A stretch of DNA of 9,020 nt from Nocardioidaceae bacterium. GTDB lineage: Bacteria > Actinomycetota > Actinomycetes > Propionibacteriales > Nocardioidaceae. Below the pieces are notes generated by a model, which worked only from the letters and a program-made list of their open reading frames with translations, had not been told where the DNA came from and did not search any database. A program made the translations under genes and the position numbers. Positions 1-6,720 of the stretch are shown here, one piece after another (the stretch's first letter is position 1; each line of letters begins with the position of its first letter). The stretch lies in assembly GCA_020438665.1 (NCBI GenBank), contig JAGQUE010000199.1:1-9020 (forward strand). Direction: 5' to 3'.

Positions 1-223
1 CCGGCAGGCACGGGATGTTGCCCGAACCACCCCAACTGTTGCTCGGATTGTTCTGCGACCAGCAGACCCCGGTGATCGGATCCAGAACGGTGCCGCCCGG
101 ACACATCGCCGAACGTGCCGTCGGTGCGGCCGTCATCGCCCCGGCCGCCAGCGTCACCACACCGAGAATTGCCAGCAGTAATTCGGCTGCCCTGCTTCGG
201 ATTCCCACGTCGACGGCACTCAC
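1..223 (-). CDS. Small secreted Cys-containing protein, N-terminal part (runs off left edge)
   Basis: The first 74 codons of a minus-strand gene are visible and its 3' end lies outside the window. The start is GTG, and GTGA forms a 4-base overlap with the arcC stop, so translational coupling is plausible; no clear Shine-Dalgarno is seen. Residues 1-12 carry Arg9 and Arg11, and residues 13-33 are a hydrophobic Ala/Leu/Val stretch, as in a signal peptide. Cleavage probably falls around residues 36-39 (APTARSA). The predicted mature part starts [16 protein letters not shown] and is rich in Gly/Asn/Ser, with Cys41, Cys54 and Cys72. There is no lipobox, so it is probably exported and disulfide-bonded. 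The style recalls short secreted proteins of mycobacteria, but that is memory, not a search. Codon use differs from arcC: 19 of 74 codons end in A or T, including a TTA leucine codon. The function is unknown. Confidence 0.55.
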   Translation of the reverse strand, partial: MSAVDVGIRSRAAELLLAILGVVTLAAGAMTAAPTARSAMCPGGTVLDPITGVCWSQNNPSNSWGGSGNIPCLP

Positions 224-1128
224 GTTGACCGAACCCGCGTCCCAGCCGAGCCTTCCACGATCCTGTCGATGTCGGCCAGTGATCCGATGACCGCCTCGTT
301 GCCGGTGTTCGCGGCGAACTGGCAGGCCGCGGCGACCTTGGGCCCCATCGACCCGGCGGGCAACTTCATCTCCACGACCTGGTCGATGGTGACCGCACCC
401 AGCCTGGCCTGCTCGGCAGTGCCCCAGCCGGTATAGACGCCGTCCACGTCGGTGGCGATCACCAACAGGTCGGCGGCCAGTTCCTCGGCGAGCAGTGCGG
501 CCGCCAGGTCCTTGTCGATGACCGCCTCGACGCCGCGCAGTCGGCCGTCCTCGTCATACATCGTCGGGATGCCACCGCCGCCCGCGCAGATCACGATGCA
601 GCCCTGCTCGACGAGGGTGCGAATCGGCCGGATCTCGAAGATCCGCTTGGGCTCGGGGCTCGGCACGACACGGCGGTAGCGGTCGCCGTCCGGCGCGATC
701 GTCCAGCCACCCTCCTCGGCCAGCAGCTCGGCGGTCTCGCGGTCATAGGTCGGTCCGATCGGCTTGGTCGGACGCTCGAACGCCGGGTCGTGGCGGTCGA
801 CCTCGACCATCGTGAGCAGCGTGGCCAGCGGCTGCTCGGGCGGCAGCAGGTTGCCGAGCTCCTGCTCGATGACATAGCCGATCATCGCCTCGGTCTGGGC
901 GCCGAGGACGTCGAGGGGATAGGCCTTCACCTCGGTGTACGCCGCGGCCTGGAGCGCCAGCAGCCCGACCTGCGGGCCGTTGCCGTGGGCGATGACGAGC
1001 TCGTTGCCCGCGGCGATCTCGGCGATCCGCTCGGATGCCAGCCGGATGTTGGCCCGCTGGTTGTCCGCGGTCATGGGTTCCCCGCGCTGCAGGAGGGCGT
1101 TCCCGCCCAACGCGACGACGATGCGCAT
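220..1128 (-). CDS. arcC: Carbamate kinase
   Basis: This enzyme transfers the phosphate of carbamoyl phosphate to ADP, giving ATP, CO2 and ammonia. It is the last, ATP-yielding step of the cytoplasmic arginine deiminase pathway. The protein has 302 residues, normal for the family (about 300-315). Visible family motifs of the amino acid kinase fold are the N-terminal VVALGGNAL (4-12), HGNGPQVG (48-55), AGGGGIP (182-188), the DKD signature (205-207), TDVDGVY (226-232) and GSMGPK (259-264). The ATG at 1128 is well supported: a strong GGGAGGA ribosome site lies 5-6 bases upstream and the protein opens directly with the conserved strand. It lies 72 bp downstream of arcB on the same strand, consistent with one operon. 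The stop TGA overlaps the next start (GTGA). After the usual AGTRV ending there are only three extra residues, RST. Confidence 0.97.
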   Translation of the reverse strand: MRIVVALGGNALLQRGEPMTADNQRANIRLASERIAEIAAGNELVIAHGNGPQVGLLALQAAAYTEVKAYPLDVLGAQTEAMIGYVIEQELGNLLPPEQPLATLLTMVEVDRHDPAFERPTKPIGPTYDRETAELLAEEGGWTIAPDGDRYRRVVPSPEPKRIFEIRPIRTLVEQGCIVICAGGGGIPTMYDEDGRLRGVEAVIDKDLAAALLAEELAADLLVIATDVDGVYTGWGTAEQARLGAVTIDQVVEMKLPAGSMGPKVAAACQFAANTGNEAVIGSLADIDRIVEGSAGTRVRST

Positions 1129-1133
1129 CCGGC

Positions 1134-1140
1134 TCCTCCC
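1134..1140 (-). promoter_or_regulatory. Ribosome binding site of arcC
   Basis: On the minus strand GGGAGGA sits 5 bases before the ATG at 1128, a near-perfect Shine-Dalgarno. It fixes the arcC start and suggests arcC is translated independently, not merely coupled to arcB. The rest of the 72-bp arcB-arcC spacer shows no convincing promoter or hairpin. Confidence 0.75.
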
Positions 1141-1200
1141 AGGTTGGCTGCTGCGACGACGAGTGGTGGCCGACCCGACGTGGCGCCGGTCCGCCGAGCG

Positions 1201-2202
1201 TCAGCCCAGCGCGGCCACCATCACCGCCTTGATGGTGTGCAGGCGGTTCTCGGCCTGGTCGAAGACGATGCTGGCCGGGGACTCGAAGACCTCATCGGTG
1301 ACCTCGACGCCGTCGGACAGGTGGGGATAGGACCGCGCCACCTCGTGGCCGACCTTGGTGTCGGTGTTGTGGAACGCCGGCAGGCAGTGCATGAACTTCA
1401 CGTCGGGGTTGCCCGACGCGGCCATCAGGGCGGCGTTGACCTGGAAGGGCAACAGCCGGTCGACCCGCTCGGCCCAGCTCGCCACGGGCTCGCCCATGGA
1501 CACCCAGACGTCGGTGTGGATGAAGTCGACACCGGCCACGGCCTCGAGGGGGTCCTCGGACAGTGTCACCCGGGCCCCGGTCGCCGCGGCGATCGCCCGG
1601 CACTGCTCGATCAGCTCGTCGGCCGGCCACAGCTCGCGGGGCGCCCCGATCCGCACGTCCATGCCGAGCTTGGCGCCGACCAGAAGCAGGGAGTTGCCCA
1701 TGTTGTTGCGACCGTCGCCGACATAGGCATAGGCGATCTCCGACAGCGGCTTGGCGCAGTGCTCACGCATGGTCAGGAGGTCGGCGAGCATCTGGGTGGG
1801 GTGCCAGTCGTCGGTCAGCCCGTTGAAGACCGGCACGCCGGAGAAGTCGGCGAGTGCCTCGACGTCGGCCTGGGCGGAGCCGCGGAACTCGATGGCGTCA
1901 TACATCCGGCCGAGCACGCGGGCGGTGTCCCTCATCGTCTCCTTGTGGCCGATCTGGGAGGAGACGGGGTCGATGTAGGTGACATGGGCACCCTGGTCAT
2001 AGGCGGCGACCTCGAACGCGCAGCGCGTGCGGGTCGACGTCTTCTCGAAGATCAGCGCGATCGAGCGGCCCCGCAGCCGCTGCTCCTCGGTTCCGGCGGC
2101 CTTGGCGGCCTTGAGCTCGGCCGCGAGGTCGAGCAGCATCGTGAGGTCCTCGGCCGAGTGGTGGACGAGGCTGAGCAGGCTGCGGTTGCGGTAGTCGGAC
2201 AT
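1201..2202 (-). CDS. arcB: Ornithine carbamoyltransferase, catabolic type
   Basis: In the deiminase pathway this enzyme works as a citrulline phosphorolase: citrulline plus phosphate gives ornithine and carbamoyl phosphate. The 333-residue protein carries the carbamoyl-phosphate site STRTR (56-60), HPTQ (134-137), the ornithine-binding DVWVSMG (231-237) and the Cys motif HCLPAFHN (272-279). Its length matches catabolic ArcB (about 335) better than biosynthetic ArgF (about 300-310), and its place between arcA and arcC supports the catabolic role. Direction of catalysis is inferred, not shown. The reading frame is open back to 2277, but that would overlap arcA. The ATG at 2202, starting [10 protein letters not shown], matches family N-termini and has a modest GAAGAG site upstream. 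It lies 35 bp after arcA, with no promoter evident between them. Confidence 0.96.
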   Translation of the reverse strand: MSDYRNRSLLSLVHHSAEDLTMLLDLAAELKAAKAAGTEEQRLRGRSIALIFEKTSTRTRCAFEVAAYDQGAHVTYIDPVSSQIGHKETMRDTARVLGRMYDAIEFRGSAQADVEALADFSGVPVFNGLTDDWHPTQMLADLLTMREHCAKPLSEIAYAYVGDGRNNMGNSLLLVGAKLGMDVRIGAPRELWPADELIEQCRAIAAATGARVTLSEDPLEAVAGVDFIHTDVWVSMGEPVASWAERVDRLLPFQVNAALMAASGNPDVKFMHCLPAFHNTDTKVGHEVARSYPHLSDGVEVTDEVFESPASIVFDQAENRLHTIKAVMVAALG

Positions 2203-2237
2203 CGAGGGGTCTCTTCGTGGTCGGGGGGACAGAGTGT

Positions 2238-3500
2238 TCAGTAGAGAGGATCCCGCAGGATCGGGCAGGTCATGCACCGACCCCCACCTCGGCCGCGGCC
2301 CAGCTCGCTGGCGGTGATGTGGAGCACCTCCACGCCCGCGTCGCGCAGGGCGTTGTTGGTGAGCACGTTGCGGTCATAGCCGATCACCACGCCCGGCTCG
2401 AGCGCGACCACGTTGTTGCCGTCGTCCCACTGTTCGCGCTGGATCTCATAGAGGTCGCCCTGGGTGGTCACGACACGGAAACTCACCCCGAGCGCCTGCC
2501 CGACGACGTCGACGAGGTGGCCTTCGTCGCGCCGGATGTCGAGCCCGTTGGCCCCGGCGCCGGGGCGGATGGAGAAACACTTGATGGCGTCGACGACGGG
2601 CGGGTAGAGCGTCACGAGGTCGCGGTCACAGAAGGTGAAGACGGTGTCGAGGTGCATCGCCGCGCGCAGCTTGGCCATGCTGGCGACGATCACCCGCTCC
2701 GCCGCCCCGGCGGCGAAGAGGTTCTGGGCCACCTTGGTGATCGCCTGGTGCGAGGTCCGCTCGCCCATGCCGATGAGCACCACGCCCTTGCCGAGCGGCA
2801 TGACGTCGCCGCCCTCCAGCGTCACGAACCCCTGGTCGACGGCCCCGTCGTCGAGGTCGCCGAGCCACACCTGGAACTGCTCCTGGGCGAACGACGGGTG
2901 GAACCGATAGATGGAGGTCGTGAGGAGGGTCTCCTCCCGCCGGACCGGCCAGTACATGGGGTTGAGGGTCACGCCGTTGAAGATCCACGAGGAGTTGTCG
3001 CGAGTGAACTGGGTGTTGGGCAGCGGGTGCATCACGAAACCGCGCGGGTCGATGTCGCGGAAGTGCCCCAGGAAGCCGCCGCCGATCTCGTCGGGGAGGT
3101 CCTGGTAGGCCACGCCGCCCACGAGCAGCTCGGAGAGGACCTGGCTCGGCATCTCGTCGAGCCAGGCGCGGATGTCGGGCGCCAGCGCCGAGCCCACGAG
3201 GGTGTCGGTGACCTTGCGGTCCAGCAGCCAGCGGCGGGCCTCCGGGATCTCGACGACGTCGGCCAGCAGGTCGTGAAGCTCGAGCACCTCGACGCCGTGC
3301 TCGGTCATCTGGGTCTTGAAGTCGATGTGGTCTCGACGGGCCTGGTCGACCCAGATCGGGTCGTCGAAGAGGAGCTCGTGGCAGTTGTCGGGCGTGAGGC
3401 GGTCGTGGGCAAGGCCGGGCGAGCAGACCATGACGCGGCGCAGCTTGCCGGCCTCGGACCAGACCCCGACGCGGGGCTCGGCCTGCTTCTCGTCGGTCAT
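2238..3500 (-). CDS. arcA: Arginine deiminase
   Basis: This enzyme hydrolyses L-arginine to citrulline and ammonia, the committed first step of the deiminase pathway. The 420-residue protein matches the usual 405-420. All catalytic residues of the guanidino-modifying (pentein) fold can be placed: Asp168 in FTRD (165-168), Glu229 in LEGGDV (228-233), His283 and Asp285 in MHLD (282-285), and nucleophile Cys409 in the GGGRCM loop (405-410). These correspond to Asp166, Glu224, His278, Asp280 and Cys406 of the Pseudomonas enzyme. The ATG at 3500 is chosen because AAAGGA lies 6 bases upstream. An in-frame ATG at 3518 would put that site inside the coding sequence, adding six residues. It is the first gene of an arcABC operon. 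No antiporter gene or ArgR/ArcR gene is adjacent, so transport and control must lie elsewhere. The protein is probably active. Confidence 0.98.
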   Translation of the reverse strand: MTDEKQAEPRVGVWSEAGKLRRVMVCSPGLAHDRLTPDNCHELLFDDPIWVDQARRDHIDFKTQMTEHGVEVLELHDLLADVVEIPEARRWLLDRKVTDTLVGSALAPDIRAWLDEMPSQVLSELLVGGVAYQDLPDEIGGGFLGHFRDIDPRGFVMHPLPNTQFTRDNSSWIFNGVTLNPMYWPVRREETLLTTSIYRFHPSFAQEQFQVWLGDLDDGAVDQGFVTLEGGDVMPLGKGVVLIGMGERTSHQAITKVAQNLFAAGAAERVIVASMAKLRAAMHLDTVFTFCDRDLVTLYPPVVDAIKCFSIRPGAGANGLDIRRDEGHLVDVVGQALGVSFRVVTTQGDLYEIQREQWDDGNNVVALEPGVVIGYDRNVLTNNALRDAGVEVLHITASELGRGRGGGRCMTCPILRDPLY

Positions 3501-3506
3501 GTCACG

Positions 3507-3512
3507 TCCTTT
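3507..3512 (-). promoter_or_regulatory. Ribosome binding site of arcA (decides start)
   Basis: AAAGGA on the minus strand lies 6 bases before the ATG at 3500. It selects this start over the in-frame ATG at 3518 (MSKGRD extension), whose codons contain the site. Confidence 0.75.
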
Positions 3513-3568
3513 GCTCATCGCTCGGCGGCACAGGGACCTCAGCCTCTCAGAACGGTGGCCGCTTTCAC

Positions 3569-3609
3569 ATCCTCGGAGGGTTCCCGCACCGGCGGGACGG
3601 TTCGAGGAT
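3569..3609. repeat. Nested inverted repeat (stem-loop) covering the ribosome site of the CoA-binding gene
   Basis: An outer arm ATCCTCG (3569-3575) pairs perfectly with CGAGGAT (3603-3609), extendable to 9 pairs with one G-U. Inside it TCCCGC (3582-3587) pairs with GCGGGA (3592-3597) around the four-base loop ACCG. The 3' arm contains GAGGA, the best Shine-Dalgarno candidate for the ATG at 3616 (6-7 bases away). If transcribed rightward, the hairpin would hide that site. It also lies 69-109 bases upstream of the arcA start, so it could instead act as an operator. Pairing was done by eye. Confidence 0.5.
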
Positions 3610-3615
3610 GGAGGG

Positions 3616-4092
3616 ATGACCACCACCAAGGAAGCGGCCCGGACGTTCCTGGCCGGTCATCGCATCGCGGTGACCGGGGTGTCCCACGCGCCGAAGGGCC
3701 ACGGCAGCAACGCCGTCTATGACTGGCTGAAGAAGAACGGCTATGAGGCCTTCGCGGTCAACCCCAACGCCGCGCAGGTCGGCGACGACGCCACCTATCC
3801 CAGTCTCGCGGCGATCCCCGGAGGGGTCGACGGGGTCGTGATCGGCACCCGTCCCGACCGCGCCGAGGCCACGATGCGCGAGGCCGTCGAGCTCGGCATC
3901 ACCCAGGTGTGGATGCACCGCGCGTTCGGGGCCGGGAGCGTCTCGGACACCGCGACCGCCTATGGCCGTCAGCACGGCGTCACCGTCATCGACGGCGGCT
4001 GCCCGCTGATGTTCGCCGACAACGCCGACGCCGGCCACCGCTTCTTCTGTCGGATCGGCACCTGGACCAAGAAGGTCCCCAAGCACGTCTGA
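3616..4092 (+). CDS. CoA-binding domain protein (YccU-like)
   Basis: A 158-residue cytoplasmic protein with a single Rossmann-type CoA-binding domain (CoA_binding_2 / YccU type), whose biochemical role is generally unknown. The nucleotide-binding start is IAVTGVSHAPKGHGSNAV (17-34), followed by the second strand and AVNPNA (47-52). Further conserved stretches are VDGVVIGTRPD (71-81), the ITQVWMH segment (95-101) and VIDGGCPLMF (124-133), where this family usually keeps a Cys. Length is slightly above the usual 135-145, with a short N-terminal lead. The frame is open further upstream to 3316, but that stretch overlaps arcA on the other strand. The ATG at 3616 begins right before the domain. 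GAGGA at 3605-3609 is the likely ribosome site; a second GGAGGG abuts the ATG too closely. It is divergent from arcA and convergent with sulP. No partner acyl-CoA synthetase domain is fused or adjacent. Confidence 0.9.
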   Translation: MTTTKEAARTFLAGHRIAVTGVSHAPKGHGSNAVYDWLKKNGYEAFAVNPNAAQVGDDATYPSLAAIPGGVDGVVIGTRPDRAEATMREAVELGITQVWMHRAFGAGSVSDTATAYGRQHGVTVIDGGCPLMFADNADAGHRFFCRIGTWTKKVPKHV

Positions 4093-4100
4093 CGACGCCC

Positions 4101-4131
4101 AGGTGCCCGATCCCGTCCCCCGAGGTGCCCG
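4101..4131. repeat. Short direct repeat between convergent genes
   Basis: AGGTGCCCG occurs at 4101-4109 and again at 4123-4131, starting 22 bp apart. It fills most of the 45-bp spacer between the stop codons of the CoA-binding gene and sulP. It is not palindromic, so it is not a hairpin terminator. It may be chance in GC-rich DNA. Confidence 0.35.
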
Positions 4132-4137
4132 GTGCGG

Positions 4138-5886
4138 TCAGTCGTGGGTCGGGTTGGCGGCGATGTGCTCGTTGCCGTCGATGAGCTCGTCCTCGGCGCG
4201 CTCCTCGGCGTACGGCGCCGCGTCACGGGCAGCCTTGACCCCCGCCGAGATGGAGTGCCAGAGCCGGCCCTCACCGAGCTCGTCGAGGAAGCCGGCCTGG
4301 TCGAGCACGTCGCGCACCCGCCGGAAGACCCGGACGAGATAGATGTCGACGCCGTGGGAGCGCAGGTCGGCCATCAGCCGGCCGAACCGGTCGGCGGTCG
4401 TGGAGTCCATCTGGTTGCTGGCCTCGAGGTCGAGGATCGCCACCCTGACGTCCTGGCGCTGGCGCACCCGGCGCCGGATCTCGTCGAAGACCAGGTCTGC
4501 GTTGGCCCAGAAGATCGGGCTGTCTGGCCGGAGCACGATGACGCCGTCGACGCGGACCCTGGTCGCGTCGTGCTCGATGGCGCCCCACGCCGCCTTCTCG
4601 TCGACGACCTTGCCCATCTCGTGGATGTGGACCTGCATCGAGCGATAGATCAGGCCCAGCAGCGACTGGCCGATCGCGACGAGGAGGCCGTTGAGGGGAC
4701 CGAGCAGCAGCACCCCCACGCACGCCACGACTGCGGCGACGAAGTCGTTGCGGCGGACGCGGGAGTAGCGGACGAACTCCGACGGCTGAACGAGGTTCCA
4801 CACGGCGTTGACGACGATCGCCGACAGGACCGCCCGCGGCAGCGGCTCCAGCGTGCTGGTGGCGACGACCAGGACGACCAGCACGACCACCGCGGCGGCG
4901 ACGTTGCTCATCTGGGTGCGGGCACCGGCGCGGGCGTTGGCCGCCGTCTTGGAGAGGCTGCCACCGACGCCCATGCCGCCGAAGAAGCCCGCGGCGATAT
5001 CGGCGACGCCGTTGGCGATCAGCTCGGTGTCGTCGCGCAGCTCTTCCTTGGCGTGCTGGAACGTCCGCGCGGCGGCCAGTCCCTCGGCGATGCCGACGCC
5101 GGCGATCGCGATCCCGCCCGTCACGAGCGAGCCGACGGCCTCGACCCCCATCCAGTGGACGGTCGGCAGCGGGACGCCACCCGGAACATGCCCCACGACG
5201 GTGACGCCGTGGTCGACCAGCTCGAAGACCTGGGACACCACGATCCCGCCCACGAGCGCGACCAGCGCCCAGGGAGCCCGGGGCATCAGGTGAGGACCTC
5301 CGAAGAGGACCAGGAGCGACGCGCCCGACACCAGCAGTGCTGGCGTCTTGACGTCGTCGAGATGGGTCACCAGCTCGACGAGGCGGTCGAGCACGGTGCC
5401 GCCCGGCACCGTGATCCCGAGCAAGGTGGGCAGCTCACCGAGGACGATGAGGACGACCAGTCCCGTCACGAAGCCGGTGATGATGGGCTCGCTGAGGAAG
5501 CGGGCCACCCAGCCGATCCGGACCAGCCCCGCGGCCAGGAGGAACACCCCGGCCATGACGGCCAGCGCGGAGGTCAGCTGGACGGCTAGGGCCGGGTCAC
5601 CGTGGGAGATCTGGCGCACGATCGAGCCGGACAGCACCGACACGGTCGAGATCGGGCCCATGAACAACAGCCGCGAGGACCCGAACAGCGCGTAGGCCAG
5701 CAGCGCCGGCGGGAGGGTATAGAGGCCGACCTCGATGGGCACGCCGGCGACCGCGGCATAACCGAGCGACTGCGGCACCGCCAGGGCGGCGACGAGGAGT
5801 CCGGCACCCAGATCGGGAAGCGCATCCTTGGCCCGGTAGCCGCGCAGTCTGCTCAGCCCGTAGGGCGTGGGGGCTGCGAAGGACAC
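4138..5886 (-). CDS. SulP/SLC26 family anion transporter with STAS domain
   Basis: An integral membrane anion transporter of 582 residues, normal for bacterial SulP proteins (about 550-600). The membrane domain covers roughly residues 25-415 with about 14 hydrophobic segments. Family signatures include PDLGAGLLVAALAVPQSLGYA (24-44), GLYTLPPALLAYALFGSSR (54-72) with MGPIS (76-80), SEPIITGFVTG (132-142) and the GGSLSKTAANARAGARTQMS stretch (308-327). Glu268 in AEGLAAARTF matches the acidic residue near the substrate site in this superfamily. A cytoplasmic STAS domain follows (about 443-550), with VAILDLEASNQMDSTTADRF (482-501) as the core strand-loop. Substrate (sulfate, bicarbonate or a dicarboxylate) cannot be read from sequence. 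The start is GTG at 5886; an ATG at 5893 is out of frame. PHO-box-like repeats lie 43-75 bp upstream. GAGAAT ending 5 bases before GTG could be a -10 element. Confidence 0.95.
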   Translation of the reverse strand: MSFAAPTPYGLSRLRGYRAKDALPDLGAGLLVAALAVPQSLGYAAVAGVPIEVGLYTLPPALLAYALFGSSRLLFMGPISTVSVLSGSIVRQISHGDPALAVQLTSALAVMAGVFLLAAGLVRIGWVARFLSEPIITGFVTGLVVLIVLGELPTLLGITVPGGTVLDRLVELVTHLDDVKTPALLVSGASLLVLFGGPHLMPRAPWALVALVGGIVVSQVFELVDHGVTVVGHVPGGVPLPTVHWMGVEAVGSLVTGGIAIAGVGIAEGLAAARTFQHAKEELRDDTELIANGVADIAAGFFGGMGVGGSLSKTAANARAGARTQMSNVAAAVVVLVVLVVATSTLEPLPRAVLSAIVVNAVWNLVQPSEFVRYSRVRRNDFVAAVVACVGVLLLGPLNGLLVAIGQSLLGLIYRSMQVHIHEMGKVVDEKAAWGAIEHDATRVRVDGVIVLRPDSPIFWANADLVFDEIRRRVRQRQDVRVAILDLEASNQMDSTTADRFGRLMADLRSHGVDIYLVRVFRRVRDVLDQAGFLDELGEGRLWHSISAGVKAARDAAPYAEERAEDELIDGNEHIAANPTHD

Positions 5887-5928
5887 AGGCCATTCTCTCG
5901 CTCCGCGCGACGGAAAGCACGGGTTTCT

Positions 5929-5961
5929 GTTTACTTCGTGTTCACCTGTTGTTCACCTCAC
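5929..5961. promoter_or_regulatory. Three 11-bp direct repeats, PHO-box-like, upstream of sulP
   Basis: Read on the plus strand, three consecutive 11-mers are GTTTACTTCGT (5929-5939), GTTCACCTGTT (5940-5950) and GTTCACCTCAC (5951-5961). Units 2 and 3 match the GTTCACC core known for Streptomyces PhoP direct-repeat units exactly, and unit 1 matches 5 of 7. The 11-bp period is one helical turn, as expected for an OmpR/PhoP-type response regulator dimer. The only gene start downstream is sulP (GTG at 5886, minus strand). The repeats point away from sulP, so their orientation is a caution. Confidence 0.6.
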
Positions 5962-5983
5962 GCCGGGGGTGACGTCGCGGCGG

Positions 5984-5997
5984 GCGCCGAACGGCGC
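5984..5997 (-). terminator. GC-rich hairpin after the MDMPI-like gene
   Basis: GCGCCGAACGGCGC is a perfect inverted repeat: 5-6 base pairs around a GAAC or AA loop. It starts 14 bases beyond the stop of the minus-strand gene ending at 6011 and precedes the sulP control region. There is no T-run, so it is at best a U-less hairpin terminator of the kind proposed in actinobacteria. Confidence 0.4.
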
Positions 5998-6010
5998 ACG
6001 CTCAGCACCG

Positions 6011-6631
6011 TCAGCGCCGCGGGCCGAAGATCCCGATGGCGTCGAGCTGGTCGTCGGCGACGGTGTCGCCGGCCCAGGCCCTCATCTCGGCGGCCGTACG
6101 CCGGGAGAACGCCGCTCGGAACAGCTCATAGGCCGACGCCTCGACCTCGGGACCGCCCGCGCCATAGGTCGCCTCGCCGCACCGGATCGTGAGTGGCACA
6201 TCGCCCAGCCGCCAGGGTCCCACGTTGTCGAGGACCGCGCGCCAGGTGCCCTCGGGCGGGACGCCCTGGCCCAGCGCCTCATAGAGGTCGGCCAGGTGCA
6301 CGGCCTTGTCCCAGACGATCGCCGGCCGCTCGGCGTCCGCCAGCGTGGCCACGATCCCCGGCACGGTGCCGCGCAGCTCGATGATCAGGTCGGCCACCGA
6401 GCAGTCCTCGCGCTCGGTGACCTGGCGGCCGGTCCAGGCGGGGCTCGGCGCCCCCTCCATCCGGCCCGCCAGCGCGTCGGCCGGTGCCCCGGCCGCATGG
6501 CACAACACGTCCCGCACCGTCCACTCCGGTGTGGCGGGCACGCGGCGCACGAGGTCCTCGTCGTTCAGTGAGGCCGCCAGCCGCGCCGTCTCCTCGACGC
6601 AGTCGGCATAGACCTTCCCCCAGTCGTTCAT
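6011..6631 (-). CDS. Maleylpyruvate isomerase-type mycothiol-dependent family protein (DinB/MDMPI fold)
   Basis: A 206-residue soluble protein. The N-terminal part (about 1-120) fits the MDMPI_N / DinB-like four-helix bundle of mycothiol-dependent enzymes. It has EWTVRDVLCHAAG (36-48), where His45 sits at a metal-ligand position, and WDKAVHLADL (107-116), where His112 and Asp115 match the conserved H-x-x-D. The usual Glu four residues before the second His is Asp108 here. The C-terminal part (about 120-206) resembles the small SCP2-like/MDMPI_C region and contains the DVPLTIR segment. Family members use mycothiol or act as metal-dependent transferases or isomerases; the substrate here is unknown. 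The frame is open to 6862, but the ATG at 6631 starts the recognisable domain. TAGCGT lies 7 bases upstream, suggesting a leaderless mRNA. It is divergent from the glucosidase and separated from sulP by 124 bp with its own control region. Confidence 0.85.
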   Translation of the reverse strand: MNDWGKVYADCVEETARLAASLNDEDLVRRVPATPEWTVRDVLCHAAGAPADALAGRMEGAPSPAWTGRQVTEREDCSVADLIIELRGTVPGIVATLADAERPAIVWDKAVHLADLYEALGQGVPPEGTWRAVLDNVGPWRLGDVPLTIRCGEATYGAGGPEVEASAYELFRAAFSRRTAAEMRAWAGDTVADDQLDAIGIFGPRR

Positions 6632-6638
6632 GCTCCGG

Positions 6639-6644
6639 ACGCTA
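6639..6644 (-). promoter_or_regulatory. Putative -10 element (leaderless) of the MDMPI-like gene
   Basis: TAGCGT on the minus strand fits the actinobacterial TANNNT -10 consensus. Exactly 7 bases (CCGGAGC) separate it from the ATG at 6631, which would put the transcription start at or next to the start codon. No clear -35 hexamer is seen. Confidence 0.55.
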
Positions 6645-6707
6645 GTCCTCCGGGGCGGCCGAATGCTGCTGCGCTTCTCGGCCGCCATGCCGTGTCGCCG
6701 CGCGCAG

Positions 6708-6713
6708 TAGCCT
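6708..6713 (+). promoter_or_regulatory. Putative -10 element (leaderless) of the glucosidase gene
   Basis: TAGCCT fits TANNNT and is followed by 7 bases (CGGCGAC) and then the GTG at 6721. No Shine-Dalgarno is present, which supports a leaderless transcript and the choice of this GTG. No clear -35 hexamer is seen. Confidence 0.6.
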
Positions 6714-6720
6714 CGGCGAC

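Larger units (their letters stand above)
3501..3615. promoter_or_regulatory. Divergent promoter region between arcA and the CoA-binding gene
   Basis: This 115-bp spacer separates two divergent starts, so it must hold the arc operon promoter and probably that of the CoA-binding gene. I see no FNR-like TTGATNNNNATCAA site and no convincing ARG box. A weak candidate for arcA is TGTGAA, 17 bases, then GAGGCT on the minus strand, but neither hexamer is strong. The right half is dominated by a nested inverted repeat, listed separately. Confidence 0.5.

Noticed and set aside
790..2244. Long plus-strand open frame (484 aa) opposite arcC and arcB
   Set aside because: It is a mirror of the GC-rich third positions of the real genes. 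Its translation is low-complexity, rich in His, Asp, Gly and Val, without domains, and it spans two genes and their spacer.
2203..2277. N-terminally extended arcB reaching 2277
   Set aside because: The extension overlaps the arcA end, is Pro/Arg-rich and is not like OTC N-termini; the ATG at 2202 begins the conserved protein.
3501..3518. Alternative arcA start at 3518 (MSKGRD extension)
   Set aside because: The AAAGGA ribosome site lies within those codons and is ideally spaced for the ATG at 3500.
3608..3619. Tiny upstream frame ATG-GAG-GGA-TGA overlapping the CoA-binding start
   Set aside because: A three-codon frame this close to the real start is likely chance from the GAGG-rich leader; it is not evidence of attenuation on its own.
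2217..3722. Plus-strand open frame (501 aa) opposite arcA
   Set aside because: Same shadow effect: the protein has no recognisable domain, while arcA on the other strand has every catalytic residue. It also runs into the CoA-binding gene in another frame.
4132..5589. Plus-strand open frame (485 aa) opposite sulP
   Set aside because: A His/Asp/Gln-rich shadow frame with no domain; the opposite strand encodes a clear SulP-STAS protein.
5971..5976. GACGTC palindrome near the PHO-like repeats
   Set aside because: A 6-bp palindrome is common in 70% GC DNA and nothing else supports an operator at this spot.
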